From Bacillota bacterium (GTDB lineage: Bacteria; Bacillota; Clostridia; Lachnospirales; Cellulosilyticaceae), in contig JAEXBC010000116.1 of assembly GCA_023457875.1 (NCBI GenBank), forward strand, positions 1-12,085: DNA of 12,085 bases, read 5' to 3'. A program made the translations under genes and the position numbers. Below are positions 1 to 8,668 of this stretch, in pieces. Within the stretch, counting starts at the first letter, position 1. Each line of letters starts with the position of its first letter. The notes beneath the pieces were generated by a model, which had not been told where the DNA came from, searched no databases, and saw nothing but the letters and a program-made list of their open reading frames with translations.

Positions 1-3000
1 CTTCACCCCTATAAAATCATCAAATTTTTCAACACTAAGGGTTTTATTCTTCCCTTTAAAGTGAACTTGTAAGCGCTCACCCTTCATAAACATTTCTGGA
101 TAAGTTCTGTCATAGGATGAAATACTCTGGCTAGTCGCTCTCGTTAAATCAAACTGCACTGTATCAGCTGCACTAAACTGCTTTGCATAGTTGGATAAAG
201 CCTTACCTGGAATCTCATAGTCACTTACATTTGTAACCACCTTTAGAGCCATTCCACGATTAATCAGGGTATCTACAATACGTTTATCCATCTTGATACG
301 TCTAATATCCGCATCATATTTATTCTTATAGTCCTTCATCGTAATGGTGAAGAAATAAGACTTTTTGTTAAGCATCTGGGAAATAATTTTAGCATTATCA
401 ACTATTTCATAGGTCCATACACCCTGGGAATAGGTTTCTACAACAGCTTCTGGATAAATAACAATATTGTCATTTTCTCCACCATCGTACTCGTCATTTG
501 AAGTGCTAGTGATAATCCTTACAGCCGCGCAAAACTCTGATTCTTTTACAATCACCTTTGACGTTTCTGAGTCAGTAAAGGTAAGTACTGTTTTTACTCT
601 CACATAGTAAGGTTTATTGGCATCTAATCCCGTAATCTTAACTAAATTCTTGGTTAAAATCGTATATGATCCTGAAGTTGACCCATCTGTTTGTATTAAA
701 GTGGAATCTAAAAACTCTGGATTATCAGCAAACTCTAGTACGTAAGAATATACTCTACCACTATCCTTATTAGTTGGGGTATCAGGCTTAGGTGTTGTAT
801 CTGGTTTATCAGATTTATTTTCCACATCATTTACATCTCTAATCCATTCCACGGTAATATAATCTGAGCTAATCGGCTTAAAATCTTGTCCCGCCTCTAA
901 AATCGTCTGATAAGCGGCTGGTCCTAAACCTCTTGGTGTATCAGGTGTTCCAATATCTGTGGTTTTTTGCGAAATCGGATTACTCCAATGAGATACCTCT
1001 TTTCCTTGCTTCTGTTTAGCTCTAATCCAAACATTGTACGTTGTATCAGGCATTAAGCCAGTAATTGTTGCAATAGCTTTTGCACCATTTGATACATAGT
1101 TGCTATCTCCTACATTATTAGAAAATGAGACTGGCCAGCTAGTAGCTGTGTCTGGATTTTCTAACCTACTATACACCACTTCGTAATCAAAATCTTGATT
1201 ATATACCCACCATACAGAAACACTACTATCTGTTACGCCATTTGCGTTTAGTACTGGTACTGTTGGCAGAGCCTCTGGAGGCGTATATTCAGAATCTGTG
1301 GTACCAATAACAAAGCTTGGAAAAGTCTGTATCAGCTTCGTTCCATCCTCTAGTGTACGATATGCTCTAATAAGAATAATGTACCTTGTATTGGCTTTAA
1401 GGTCCACTACCTTAGTTGCTTTCCAATCAAGAGCATCATTATGATTCACGGTATCTGGTCTAATAGTGGTCCAGCCTTCTGTCGTAGTACTTTCATTTTC
1501 CACAATCCATTTTTCAATTTTAATCGCACTAGGTGTGGAACTATTACTTGCCTCCTTATTTAATTGAAGCACCACATCATCATACAACATGGCCTTAACT
1601 TCGTATTTTACATCCTCGCCTAAGGATACAGCCCTGCTTTCATACTGTGTATTAAAATCACTCACCAGTGACTTAACCTGACTCAACTTATTTGCTGTAA
1701 GTAGTTCATGCTTTGTTAACTGAGGCGTTCCTTTAAACTTAATGGCAGGTGTTCCTCCAGTAAATACAAGACTATTCCATAATTTTGCTAAAAAGTATTC
1801 TTCAGCATCACCACTATACAACTCGGAATTTTTAGCCTTAATCTCATACCAGTCTTCTAACCATTCAATGGTTATTGATGATTTGTCTATTGATCCCTCT
1901 TGTATGCGTAAAGGGGGTTTTCCCAAAACTGGTGGTGTTGAAATGTCCCCATTTTTATTAACAGTAATTGCTACCACAGTAGGTTCAGATTCTATATAGG
2001 TTCCACTATAATCTCTTTTTGCCACAAGTTTAATATAGTATGTTTTATTGGTAAGTAAGTTCGTTACTGTTCCACGCTGATTAATATACTGTGTGAGCAA
2101 ATATTTAAAACCAACTACCTCTTTACTAGCTTGCGTTTTAATAAGATGATCCTCTTGATTATTTCCAATCGTAAAATCTTTCACAAGAGGTGCTAAGGTA
2201 ACATCCTCTAGCATCGCTTCTTCTTCTGCTACCCATATATCATAGTTTAAGTCATAATCTGTTTTTATGTTTCCCGCTACATCCTTCTTAGTAGGTGCAT
2301 CCCATACAAGTTGTATTTGTAATGGATTAATACTTTTCACATGAAAGGTATTCTTCTGCATATCTTTTACGGGGATATCGTCATTTTTAACTAAATAATC
2401 ACTCTTCGTAGTACTTAACTTGTCTTCATTAATTGTAGAACTATATGGCTTTGGAATTTGAGGTTTTAGCGGTTTTTCTCTAAGCTCATAGGGTACATAC
2501 TGTACTTCATTGGTTTTAATAGACTTGCTTTCCCCTGAGATAAAGAATTCCACATAATAGTAACTTATTTTATTAGGTTCATCATGTTCAAATCTACCAC
2601 TATCGGATGAAGAAAGATCGTTATTATAAATGGTTCCAATTAATGAATAGCTTCCTTCACCTTGCATCTTTCTCCAAACCTTAATACTGGAGATTTGTCC
2701 TGTCATCCATGAACGTACATCCCATGATAATTCAATTCTTTGATGGCCGATATTATTTACGTTTAGTTGAATGCTCTTAGTGGCATTTACAATTTTAGGA
2801 GTAGCTGTATTCACGCTAACATTTGCCCATGAATCCTTTAGAAAAGAATCTGTAATTCCTTTGACAATAACGTAAGCTGAATATCTTTGTCCTGGAATCG
2901 TATCATCCAAAACATACTTAACTTTCTTAACCCCTTCTTCTGTAAAGGCAACCATATCATTTGCCTTAAGGGTTACCTTATTAGATCCAACTCCCGCATC

Positions 3001-3621
3001 ATTGTTAACTGTACCATCCACTTCCTCTTTAGTGGTTGCTTCCTTTGCAATATATACAAGTTCATAGGTTGCACCAGGAATATACTCCCATATAACCTCA
3101 ACCTCTCCATCCTTTTCCCTTGCAATGGTGTCAAGATCCGTTACGAAATATCTAGTAGGATTTCCACTTGTGGAAGATAAAGGTGCTTTTGTCCATACCT
3201 GGCCATCGTCTGAAACATGATAATGTCCAGGCACAATACTAAGCTCATATAACTTACCATTCTTAAATAATGTCTTATCTTCAAGAAAATTCTCTAGCTT
3301 AACCTTTGGTCTTGTTTCTCCACTAGGTAAGCCACTTACTGGAATGGAGCCAGGAACAACCCCTCCTGTGGAATCCTTGAGACTAATATCATAAAATGCT
3401 GTAGAATGCTCTTTATCTGGAAGAGCTGTGTTATTTACTGTAGCAAAGCTCACACTTGCACTTGGAATAATGTTACCCGTAAGTTCATTAGCCGTATGAC
3501 CTACTTCAACATGATCAAGACCATTCATAGGCAATCTTTCCTGAGTATCTGCAAATACGTTGCTATAGCTCATCATCATGATAAAAGCTAATATCCCAGC
3601 TATTTTTTTGCGTATTTTCAT
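1..3621 (-). CDS. Giant secreted fibronectin type III repeat protein, partial (C-terminus beyond window edge)
   Basis: This frame is open from the ATG at 3621 to the left edge, 1207 codons with no stop, so the protein is truncated only by the window. The N-terminus is a signal peptide: basic KIRKK, hydrophobic core IAGILAFIMMM, likely cleavage after VFA near residue 24. An unassigned domain fills about residues 25-150. About six FnIII-like units follow, recognised by strand-F signatures such as PGQRY (near 244), ISYYY (near 354), KTYYIKL (near 527), ANTRYIILIRA (near 744), PDTTYNVWIRA (near 859) and ANKPYYVRV (near 997), and by strand-B tryptophans (IELSWD, IQLVWD, ITIEWL, SVWWVY, ITVEWI). 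Residues from about 1040 onward form a different beta-rich domain. Two FnIII units carry insertions: a helical stretch in the fourth and a KPDT-rich linker in the last. The gene lies 12 bases after the other giant FnIII gene and is probably co-translated with it. An extracellular or envelope-bound role is inferred; no enzymatic domain is visible and the ligand is unknown. Confidence 0.88.
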   Translation of the reverse strand, partial: MKIRKKIAGILAFIMMMSYSNVFADTQERLPMNGLDHVEVGHTANELTGNIIPSASVSFATVNNTALPDKEHSTAFYDISLKDSTGGVVPGSIPVSGLPSGETRPKVKLENFLEDKTLFKNGKLYELSIVPGHYHVSDDGQVWTKAPLSSTSGNPTRYFVTDLDTIAREKDGEVEVIWEYIPGATYELVYIAKEATTKEEVDGTVNNDAGVGSNKVTLKANDMVAFTEEGVKKVKYVLDDTIPGQRYSAYVIVKGITDSFLKDSWANVSVNTATPKIVNATKSIQLNVNNIGHQRIELSWDVRSWMTGQISSIKVWRKMQGEGSYSLIGTIYNNDLSSSDSGRFEHDEPNKISYYYVEFFISGESKSIKTNEVQYVPYELREKPLKPQIPKPYSSTINEDKLSTTKSDYLVKNDDIPVKDMQKNTFHVKSINPLQIQLVWDAPTKKDVAGNIKTDYDLNYDIWVAEEEAMLEDVTLAPLVKDFTIGNNQEDHLIKTQASKEVVGFKYLLTQYINQRGTVTNLLTNKTYYIKLVAKRDYSGTYIESEPTVVAITVNKNGDISTPPVLGKPPLRIQEGSIDKSSITIEWLEDWYEIKAKNSELYSGDAEEYFLAKLWNSLVFTGGTPAIKFKGTPQLTKHELLTANKLSQVKSLVSDFNTQYESRAVSLGEDVKYEVKAMLYDDVVLQLNKEASNSSTPSAIKIEKWIVENESTTTEGWTTIRPDTVNHNDALDWKATKVVDLKANTRYIILIRAYRTLEDGTKLIQTFPSFVIGTTDSEYTPPEALPTVPVLNANGVTDSSVSVWWVYNQDFDYEVVYSRLENPDTATSWPVSFSNNVGDSNYVSNGAKAIATITGLMPDTTYNVWIRAKQKQGKEVSHWSNPISQKTTDIGTPDTPRGLGPAAYQTILEAGQDFKPISSDYITVEWIRDVNDVENKSDKPDTTPKPDTPTNKDSGRVYSYVLEFADNPEFLDSTLIQTDGSTSGSYTILTKNLVKITGLDANKPYYVRVKTVLTFTDSETSKVIVKESEFCAAVRIITSTSNDEYDGGENDNIVIYPEAVVETYSQGVWTYEIVDNAKIISQMLNKKSYFFTITMKDYKNKYDADIRRIKMDKRIVDTLINRGMALKVVTNVSDYEIPGKALSNYAKQFSAADTVQFDLTRATSQSISSYDRTYPEMFMKGERLQVHFKGKNKTLSVEKFDDFIGVK
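772..807 (-). repeat. Imperfect 18-bp tandem repeat encoding a Lys-Pro-Asp-Thr linker
   Basis: Two adjacent 18-base units (772-789 and 790-807) match at 13 of 18 positions and encode KPDTPT-like hexapeptides. They sit in a Pro/Thr/Asp/Lys-rich stretch of about 20 residues. This stretch lies between an apparent FnIII strand B (ITVEWIRDV) and strand C (VYSYVLEF), so it interrupts a domain and does not separate two domains. Pro-Thr linkers are common in secreted clostridial proteins, normally between domains. Confidence 0.6.
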
Positions 3622-3629
3622 CTTCCTTT

Positions 3630-3635
3630 CCTCCT
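3630..3635 (-). promoter_or_regulatory. Shine-Dalgarno site overlapping the upstream stop codon
   Basis: On the minus strand a perfect AGGAGG lies 8 bases before the ATG at 3621. Its first two bases belong to the TAG stop (3634-3636) of the preceding FnIII gene. Ribosomes finishing the upstream gene would end directly on the initiation site of the next, which points to translational coupling. It also fixes the start of the downstream gene, because this ATG is directly followed by signal-peptide sequence. Confidence 0.85.
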
Positions 3636-6600
3636 ATTGCGCCTGCATTTTATAAAGTATTTTAATAATTTCTTCTGCAGTCATTTCTTTACTTGGAAGA
3701 ACTTTTGAATTTGGATTGTCCACTATCTTCAATTCAACGGCAGCATAAACATAAGTGCGATAAATGCTTTGGAAAGCACCTATGTTTTGTACGCTTTGCC
3801 TATTTCTAATGCTTATTGAGCCTACTGACCGATTACGGTTCTTTTCATAAACCTGCATAATAATATAGATTGCTTCATCTTGCCTAACATTTTTGCTAAG
3901 TCCAATACCAGTGATTCCTTTAATGCCCGCATTCTTTAAATAATTAGTATAATCCACGCCTCTTTTTGCGCCCAGCACCCGTGCCGCTGCTCCATATAAC
4001 TGTTCTTTGGATACAGCTGTTTTTATCCAATAACTATCAAGCTTAAAGAAATCTGTTAAATTATACTTACCAATAAAGCTTTGGTATGGTGCCAAAGAAG
4101 GAACTGTAGAAATCAAGTCAGCCTGTCCTGTAAAAATATATACGCCAAGCTTGTCCGCTTCAATACCAAACCTATCGCCAATTTGATAGCTCTCTATTGG
4201 AGACCATCCTCTATTGTAATAATACGCTTCTACTAAAAAAGCATCCGTCTGACTGGTCAGTAAAATATTTTTCTCAATTTCACTTACGCTAACCGTATCT
4301 TTAATCTGGCGCTTCATGATTTTTGAAACTTGCTTTGCATGATCCTCTTCAATATCTTTTATGGCTTCATCAATTAAATCTTGGAGTACATCATCAGCAA
4401 TCACGCCTTTATCAATCTTCTTTTCTAATTGAGTAATAAAAGATTTGCGTTCACTATCGATAATTTTATTTAATGCAATCATAATATCATCTTCAGTTAA
4501 GCGCTCCTGCTGTTTCATGTAAACAAGTTCCATGTCAATTCCTAGCTTTGGTGATAATGCACGCTGTCCATTAATCATTTCTGATGTTTTTTGCACATCA
4601 AATGTTATTCCAACATAATAGTCTTCAATCCCATTATCTGCAATTTTTTTAACTGCTTCTTTAATTTCCTCATTTTCACTAGTTAGCGTATAGGGCCTAA
4701 TGCTCATAGTGTTTGTACCAATAGTTATATTAAGAACTGTACTTGTGTTATTATCATTTACAAATGCGGCTGCTGGTAGATAGTAATAGAGTGAGTTCGT
4801 ATCTTCGTTTGAAACTAGGTTATACTCCTTTAAAAGTCCTAGCTCCGTCATCAAATAGCTTTCTCTATACTTATAACTACTATCTTCTTCCACTACCCAA
4901 TAGGGTTTTCTTCTTAACTTCTCAACCGCTTGATCAAATTTCTTAAGATACTCTGCATACTTACTGTCTTCTTCTGCTTCGCCCTCATCATAGTCGGTTC
5001 TCGTTGTTACCTTATCACTATATAAAGAGGCTGGATAGTTTCCATCTTCTAAAACAGCCTGTGTCTTATCAATAATTCTAACTTTGATATCATAACGTTT
5101 ATTACTTTTTAAATCTGTAATCTTATATACAAAGTGTGTATATCCCTCTGGTGTAAGGCTATCAACTTGATTTGAGGTCAATCTTGAAACAGGGTAATCT
5201 AATCGATACTCGTCATCCAGTTCACTCTTGACTGCAATATTAAAATCAAAGTCCCTAGGAATACCTGCACCTTCTGGAATAGGGGCATCAAAGCTAATCA
5301 CTATCTCATTTTTGGTGTCATGTGAATAGGTCTTTGGTGCTTCTACCTTTAGATTGATAGGTGGTAATACAGGAGAAGTGGTAACTGGCACCATAATCCA
5401 CTTCGATTTCACTAATACGCCATTAACCACACATACTGTTCTGACATAATAGTAATATACATGATTAGGATTCAATGAGTCATCATATAACCTAAATTCG
5501 GATGATAGCTGCTCAGGTGTAAGCTTTGTCCATGTCTGATTTGCATGGGTATATGTACTTATATAAGCCGGCTCATTCTCACCTCTTGGGCCTTCAATAT
5601 CAGACCTAAAGCCAACCCTAGTAGCATCGCTACTCACCAAGCTTTCTACGTTAAGCTTTTGTTGTTCTTGAGTAAGCTGTGCATCTGTTCTAATGAACTC
5701 ATAATAAGTTTTTTGAATATCCTTATCTTCTTCAAAGGCTGCAGGTGCCCAACCTAATTTTACTGAACTATTATTTTTTTGTTCCTCAATCCATATTCTT
5801 TCAGGAGCTGGTGGCACCTTATCCTCTGAGGATGGTGGCATTGGTTCAGTTGAAGTGGTAAAGCTAAAGGTTCTTGATAGCATTGAAAATCTTGGTTCTA
5901 CTTCTTCAGTATCACTAATAGGAGATAGCTTCGTTCTTAATTGTAGGTAATATACCGTATTTGGATTTAACCCTGCAATATTAATTTCCCCTTCTCCCAC
6001 GCCTATCAATGAACTAATATGTACCTTTATAGGAATCACGCCACCTGTTTTTAAGGTTTGTAATTGACTCTCACTAAGTGTAAACGTGGCGCCCTGACTA
6101 ACTTCTATTGGCTCAAGCTGGTCAAGTCCCGTACTACTCTCACGAATAAGTGCTTGTAGTGCATTAGGATCTTGGCATAAATAAAACTCATAGTCACCGC
6201 TATATCTTTCCTCTGGATGGCCATTCTCATAGAGTCTTAACATGGCTGGTTCAATCATTTGTTTCACATAATTTTGAATATCTACATATGAGAAAGAAAT
6301 TTTTTCAGTGATGTTGCTTTTATCAGTACTATTATCTACGAATAAAACTGTTTTTGGCACAGGTATAATCTCTTTAGTGATATCTAATGCAATGGGTTCT
6401 AAATTAGACTCATTACTATAAGATATAACCTTTGTATTATCCTTTGATACATATACTGTTCTCAAAGAAATATAATAGTTTCCTGGAATGGTCATATTCA
6501 TTAAGTCATCATTTACTGATGTCCCTGCCACACCACTAAAGTGGGTGGTCGCAGTACTATAAATATAACTACTAGGCACGGTGATTTGTTCCCAATTTGT

Positions 6601-8490
6601 TGATGTTTTGCTGAAATTCATGAGTGACACACTTTCCATTTTAAAGGTGCCCTTGCTCTCATTGTATCTAATTAATTTATTTTCAGCTTCACTTTCTGCT
6701 TGTCCAGCTGTTCCTAAATCAGCCTCTACAACTACTTTCCCATTTGCATCAAGGTAAACCTTAAAAACTTTAGAATATGCAGCAAAACCTTCTTTTCCTG
6801 CCATTGTAGGTGTCTTTAAAGGATCAACATCTTCTTTATTCTTACGAACAAGCATTTCATAATACAAGGTTCCACCATTAAGTAATGTCTTTACATTGTT
6901 AGGCGCATACCATTCAATATCAAATCCAATAGCAAGAGGACTAGCATGACTACTATTTTCGTCACTAGGTACCACATAAATATTGTCAATCGTTTTAATG
7001 CTCGGCGTAGTAGGCGTTACATTAAATAAACTTGGTATATATTTTACAACTTGAGATGTATAAGTTCTTCCATCAATTTCCACATCTACCTTGAAATAAG
7101 TGGTATTAGTAGAAGCCACCGCTGCCGTAATCTCTTGATTAGCAGTCTTATTAGGATCATATTGATAGGTTACCTTTTCACTAAATCCATTATTAGGATT
7201 ACTTGGATCATAAGTAGATGAACTATAAATAGTATATATTGCATTAGAATTAATATTATAAGGTTGTATTGTAAACTGTACTTCATTATTTGTTGTCCTA
7301 TTTAATGAGTACTGAAGATATGTATGCCCTTTGTTCTCAGGCTTATAGCTTTCGGCAGTTCCAGCATAGGTAATCATCGAGTCCAAAACCATGCTTGAAT
7401 CTAATATATCCCATCCAATAACATTAGCATCTAAAGTTAACGCACCATCTAAGGTAGATGCTAAATAAATATTAATTTTCCCATCATCTACTAGAACGGG
7501 CTTTCCACTTTCTACTTCATTAATTTTGATTGTCTTACCAGCAACTGGGGTAAAATCGAGACGAATACTATCATCTCCGTCTTGCACACTACCTGTAATA
7601 GAATACTGCGGCTGAAGCTTAAGCATAACATCCCCTATTGTATCTGTAGCAGTGGCAGCTTTAAACTCCTTCCCTTTTAAAATCTTGATTTGATCAAAGG
7701 ATACCTTTATACCAGGTCTAGAACCAGGTGTTTGCGTTTTTAAATCTGAAATAAGGTTTGTAGAAACTAATCCACCGCCTTCTTCTAAGTGAACAGGCGT
7801 AATGGTAAAATTCTTGAGACCGTTAAAAAACTCTCTACGTGCCTCTACTTCCCCTGGCGGCGTAGTATCTGTCGTCAGTTCAAACTTGCTAACGTTACCC
7901 TTTAGTAATCCATTGGTAAAGATATAAACTTGTTCACCATCTATTTTCACTCTAAAGCTAAAGTTCTTTCCCCCAATATTCACACTGGTTACATTGGCAT
8001 TGAATTCATGATATTCCCTTGCATATTCACTACCAATTTTAAGTGAAGCATTAATATTAGTTACTCCTGTTATCTTCGTCCCATTACGCCAACTATTAGT
8101 TGATGCATCGAATTCTCGTGGTACATAATCAAGGTTCTCTGCCGCGATATCGCTTCCTGTAAATATCTGTGCATCTAGGATTACATTATCATCCCCTTGG
8201 TTGTCTAAATTAATTTCTACTCGCTTAGTCACGCCTAATTTATCTTCAATATAATAGGTTAACTTATACTTGGCAGCGCTAGAAATATTCCATTTAACAA
8301 GTGCTGTTTCTTCGTCATTTATTGTCCTCTTAGCACGTACTAATCCTTGATTATCCTCTGCTAAGATTTCTTTTAATACATCAAATTCATAAATATTGTT
8401 ATCTGCTGCTTGAAGTAGTGTAGGATTAATTCCTTGAAATGCACTTACAAACAACACCAACGCTAATAGCTTCCCAATAAATTTTCTCAT
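3634..8490 (-). CDS. Giant secreted FnIII protein with SLH-like C-terminus (1618 aa)
   Basis: The ATG at 8490 starts a signal peptide (MRKFIGK, then a hydrophobic LLALVLFVSAF core) with likely cleavage near residue 28-29 (LLQA/A). Residues 30-490 are beta-rich and unassigned. FnIII-like units follow at about 498-700, 712-880, 892-1038 and 1042-1166. They show strand-F signatures YYISLRTVY, NPNTVYYLQLRT, NPNHVYYYYVRT and NKRYDIKVRI, and strand-B motifs such as IEWYAP and LGWAPA. Several units contain short helical inserts beginning LT/LS. An acidic linker (DEGEAEED) leads to a mixed region (1177-1326), a charged helical stretch (1331-1410), and a C-terminal region (1478-1618). That last region has two segments resembling degenerate S-layer homology repeats: GIKGITGIGLSKNVRQDEA and ELKIVDNPNSKVLPSKEMT. 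Cell-envelope attachment through these is inference. The Shine-Dalgarno is modest (GAGAGG, 11 bases upstream). Cysteines are rare, as in many exported Gram-positive proteins. No catalytic motif was recognised; a structural, adhesive or surface-layer-associated role is plausible but unproven. Confidence 0.9.
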   Translation of the reverse strand: MRKFIGKLLALVLFVSAFQGINPTLLQAADNNIYEFDVLKEILAEDNQGLVRAKRTINDEETALVKWNISSAAKYKLTYYIEDKLGVTKRVEINLDNQGDDNVILDAQIFTGSDIAAENLDYVPREFDASTNSWRNGTKITGVTNINASLKIGSEYAREYHEFNANVTSVNIGGKNFSFRVKIDGEQVYIFTNGLLKGNVSKFELTTDTTPPGEVEARREFFNGLKNFTITPVHLEEGGGLVSTNLISDLKTQTPGSRPGIKVSFDQIKILKGKEFKAATATDTIGDVMLKLQPQYSITGSVQDGDDSIRLDFTPVAGKTIKINEVESGKPVLVDDGKINIYLASTLDGALTLDANVIGWDILDSSMVLDSMITYAGTAESYKPENKGHTYLQYSLNRTTNNEVQFTIQPYNINSNAIYTIYSSSTYDPSNPNNGFSEKVTYQYDPNKTANQEITAAVASTNTTYFKVDVEIDGRTYTSQVVKYIPSLFNVTPTTPSIKTIDNIYVVPSDENSSHASPLAIGFDIEWYAPNNVKTLLNGGTLYYEMLVRKNKEDVDPLKTPTMAGKEGFAAYSKVFKVYLDANGKVVVEADLGTAGQAESEAENKLIRYNESKGTFKMESVSLMNFSKTSTNWEQITVPSSYIYSTATTHFSGVAGTSVNDDLMNMTIPGNYYISLRTVYVSKDNTKVISYSNESNLEPIALDITKEIIPVPKTVLFVDNSTDKSNITEKISFSYVDIQNYVKQMIEPAMLRLYENGHPEERYSGDYEFYLCQDPNALQALIRESSTGLDQLEPIEVSQGATFTLSESQLQTLKTGGVIPIKVHISSLIGVGEGEINIAGLNPNTVYYLQLRTKLSPISDTEEVEPRFSMLSRTFSFTTSTEPMPPSSEDKVPPAPERIWIEEQKNNSSVKLGWAPAAFEEDKDIQKTYYEFIRTDAQLTQEQQKLNVESLVSSDATRVGFRSDIEGPRGENEPAYISTYTHANQTWTKLTPEQLSSEFRLYDDSLNPNHVYYYYVRTVCVVNGVLVKSKWIMVPVTTSPVLPPINLKVEAPKTYSHDTKNEIVISFDAPIPEGAGIPRDFDFNIAVKSELDDEYRLDYPVSRLTSNQVDSLTPEGYTHFVYKITDLKSNKRYDIKVRIIDKTQAVLEDGNYPASLYSDKVTTRTDYDEGEAEEDSKYAEYLKKFDQAVEKLRRKPYWVVEEDSSYKYRESYLMTELGLLKEYNLVSNEDTNSLYYYLPAAAFVNDNNTSTVLNITIGTNTMSIRPYTLTSENEEIKEAVKKIADNGIEDYYVGITFDVQKTSEMINGQRALSPKLGIDMELVYMKQQERLTEDDIMIALNKIIDSERKSFITQLEKKIDKGVIADDVLQDLIDEAIKDIEEDHAKQVSKIMKRQIKDTVSVSEIEKNILLTSQTDAFLVEAYYYNRGWSPIESYQIGDRFGIEADKLGVYIFTGQADLISTVPSLAPYQSFIGKYNLTDFFKLDSYWIKTAVSKEQLYGAAARVLGAKRGVDYTNYLKNAGIKGITGIGLSKNVRQDEAIYIIMQVYEKNRNRSVGSISIRNRQSVQNIGAFQSIYRTYVYAAVELKIVDNPNSKVLPSKEMTAEEIIKILYKMQAQ

Positions 8491-8668
8491 ATAAGTCGTT
8501 TCCTCTCCCTCTGTATATATTCATCTATGTTCATTACATGATTTAGTAAAGTCACTTTTAATATTTATCGACTAAAAATGGCAGTCTCATAACGGTTATA
8601 TGGCACTTATTCCCTCTACATTATTACATTTCCTTTACAATAGTGGCATTTTTCGCAAAGGTATATCA
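8491..8668. other. Intergenic region between mutY and the giant FnIII genes
   Basis: This 178-base AT-rich gap is the only place inside the window for a promoter of the FnIII pair after mutY. I could not identify a convincing -35/-10 pair. A weak ribosome-binding sequence (GAGAGG, 8502-8507) lies 11 bases before the ATG at 8490. No clear hairpin with a T-tract follows the mutY stop, so read-through from mutY cannot be excluded. The gap holds an 11-base palindrome (8589-8599) and three copies of TGGCA on the plus strand at 8579, 8601 and 8644, which may or may not be binding sites. Confidence 0.5.

Noticed and set aside
1742..1999. 85-codon plus-strand ORF, and similar ones at 2887-3180, 3406-3591, 4743-4946 and 5545-5757
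   Set aside because: All lie antisense within the long FnIII reading frames, which have clear domain signatures. The antisense products show no recognisable motifs.
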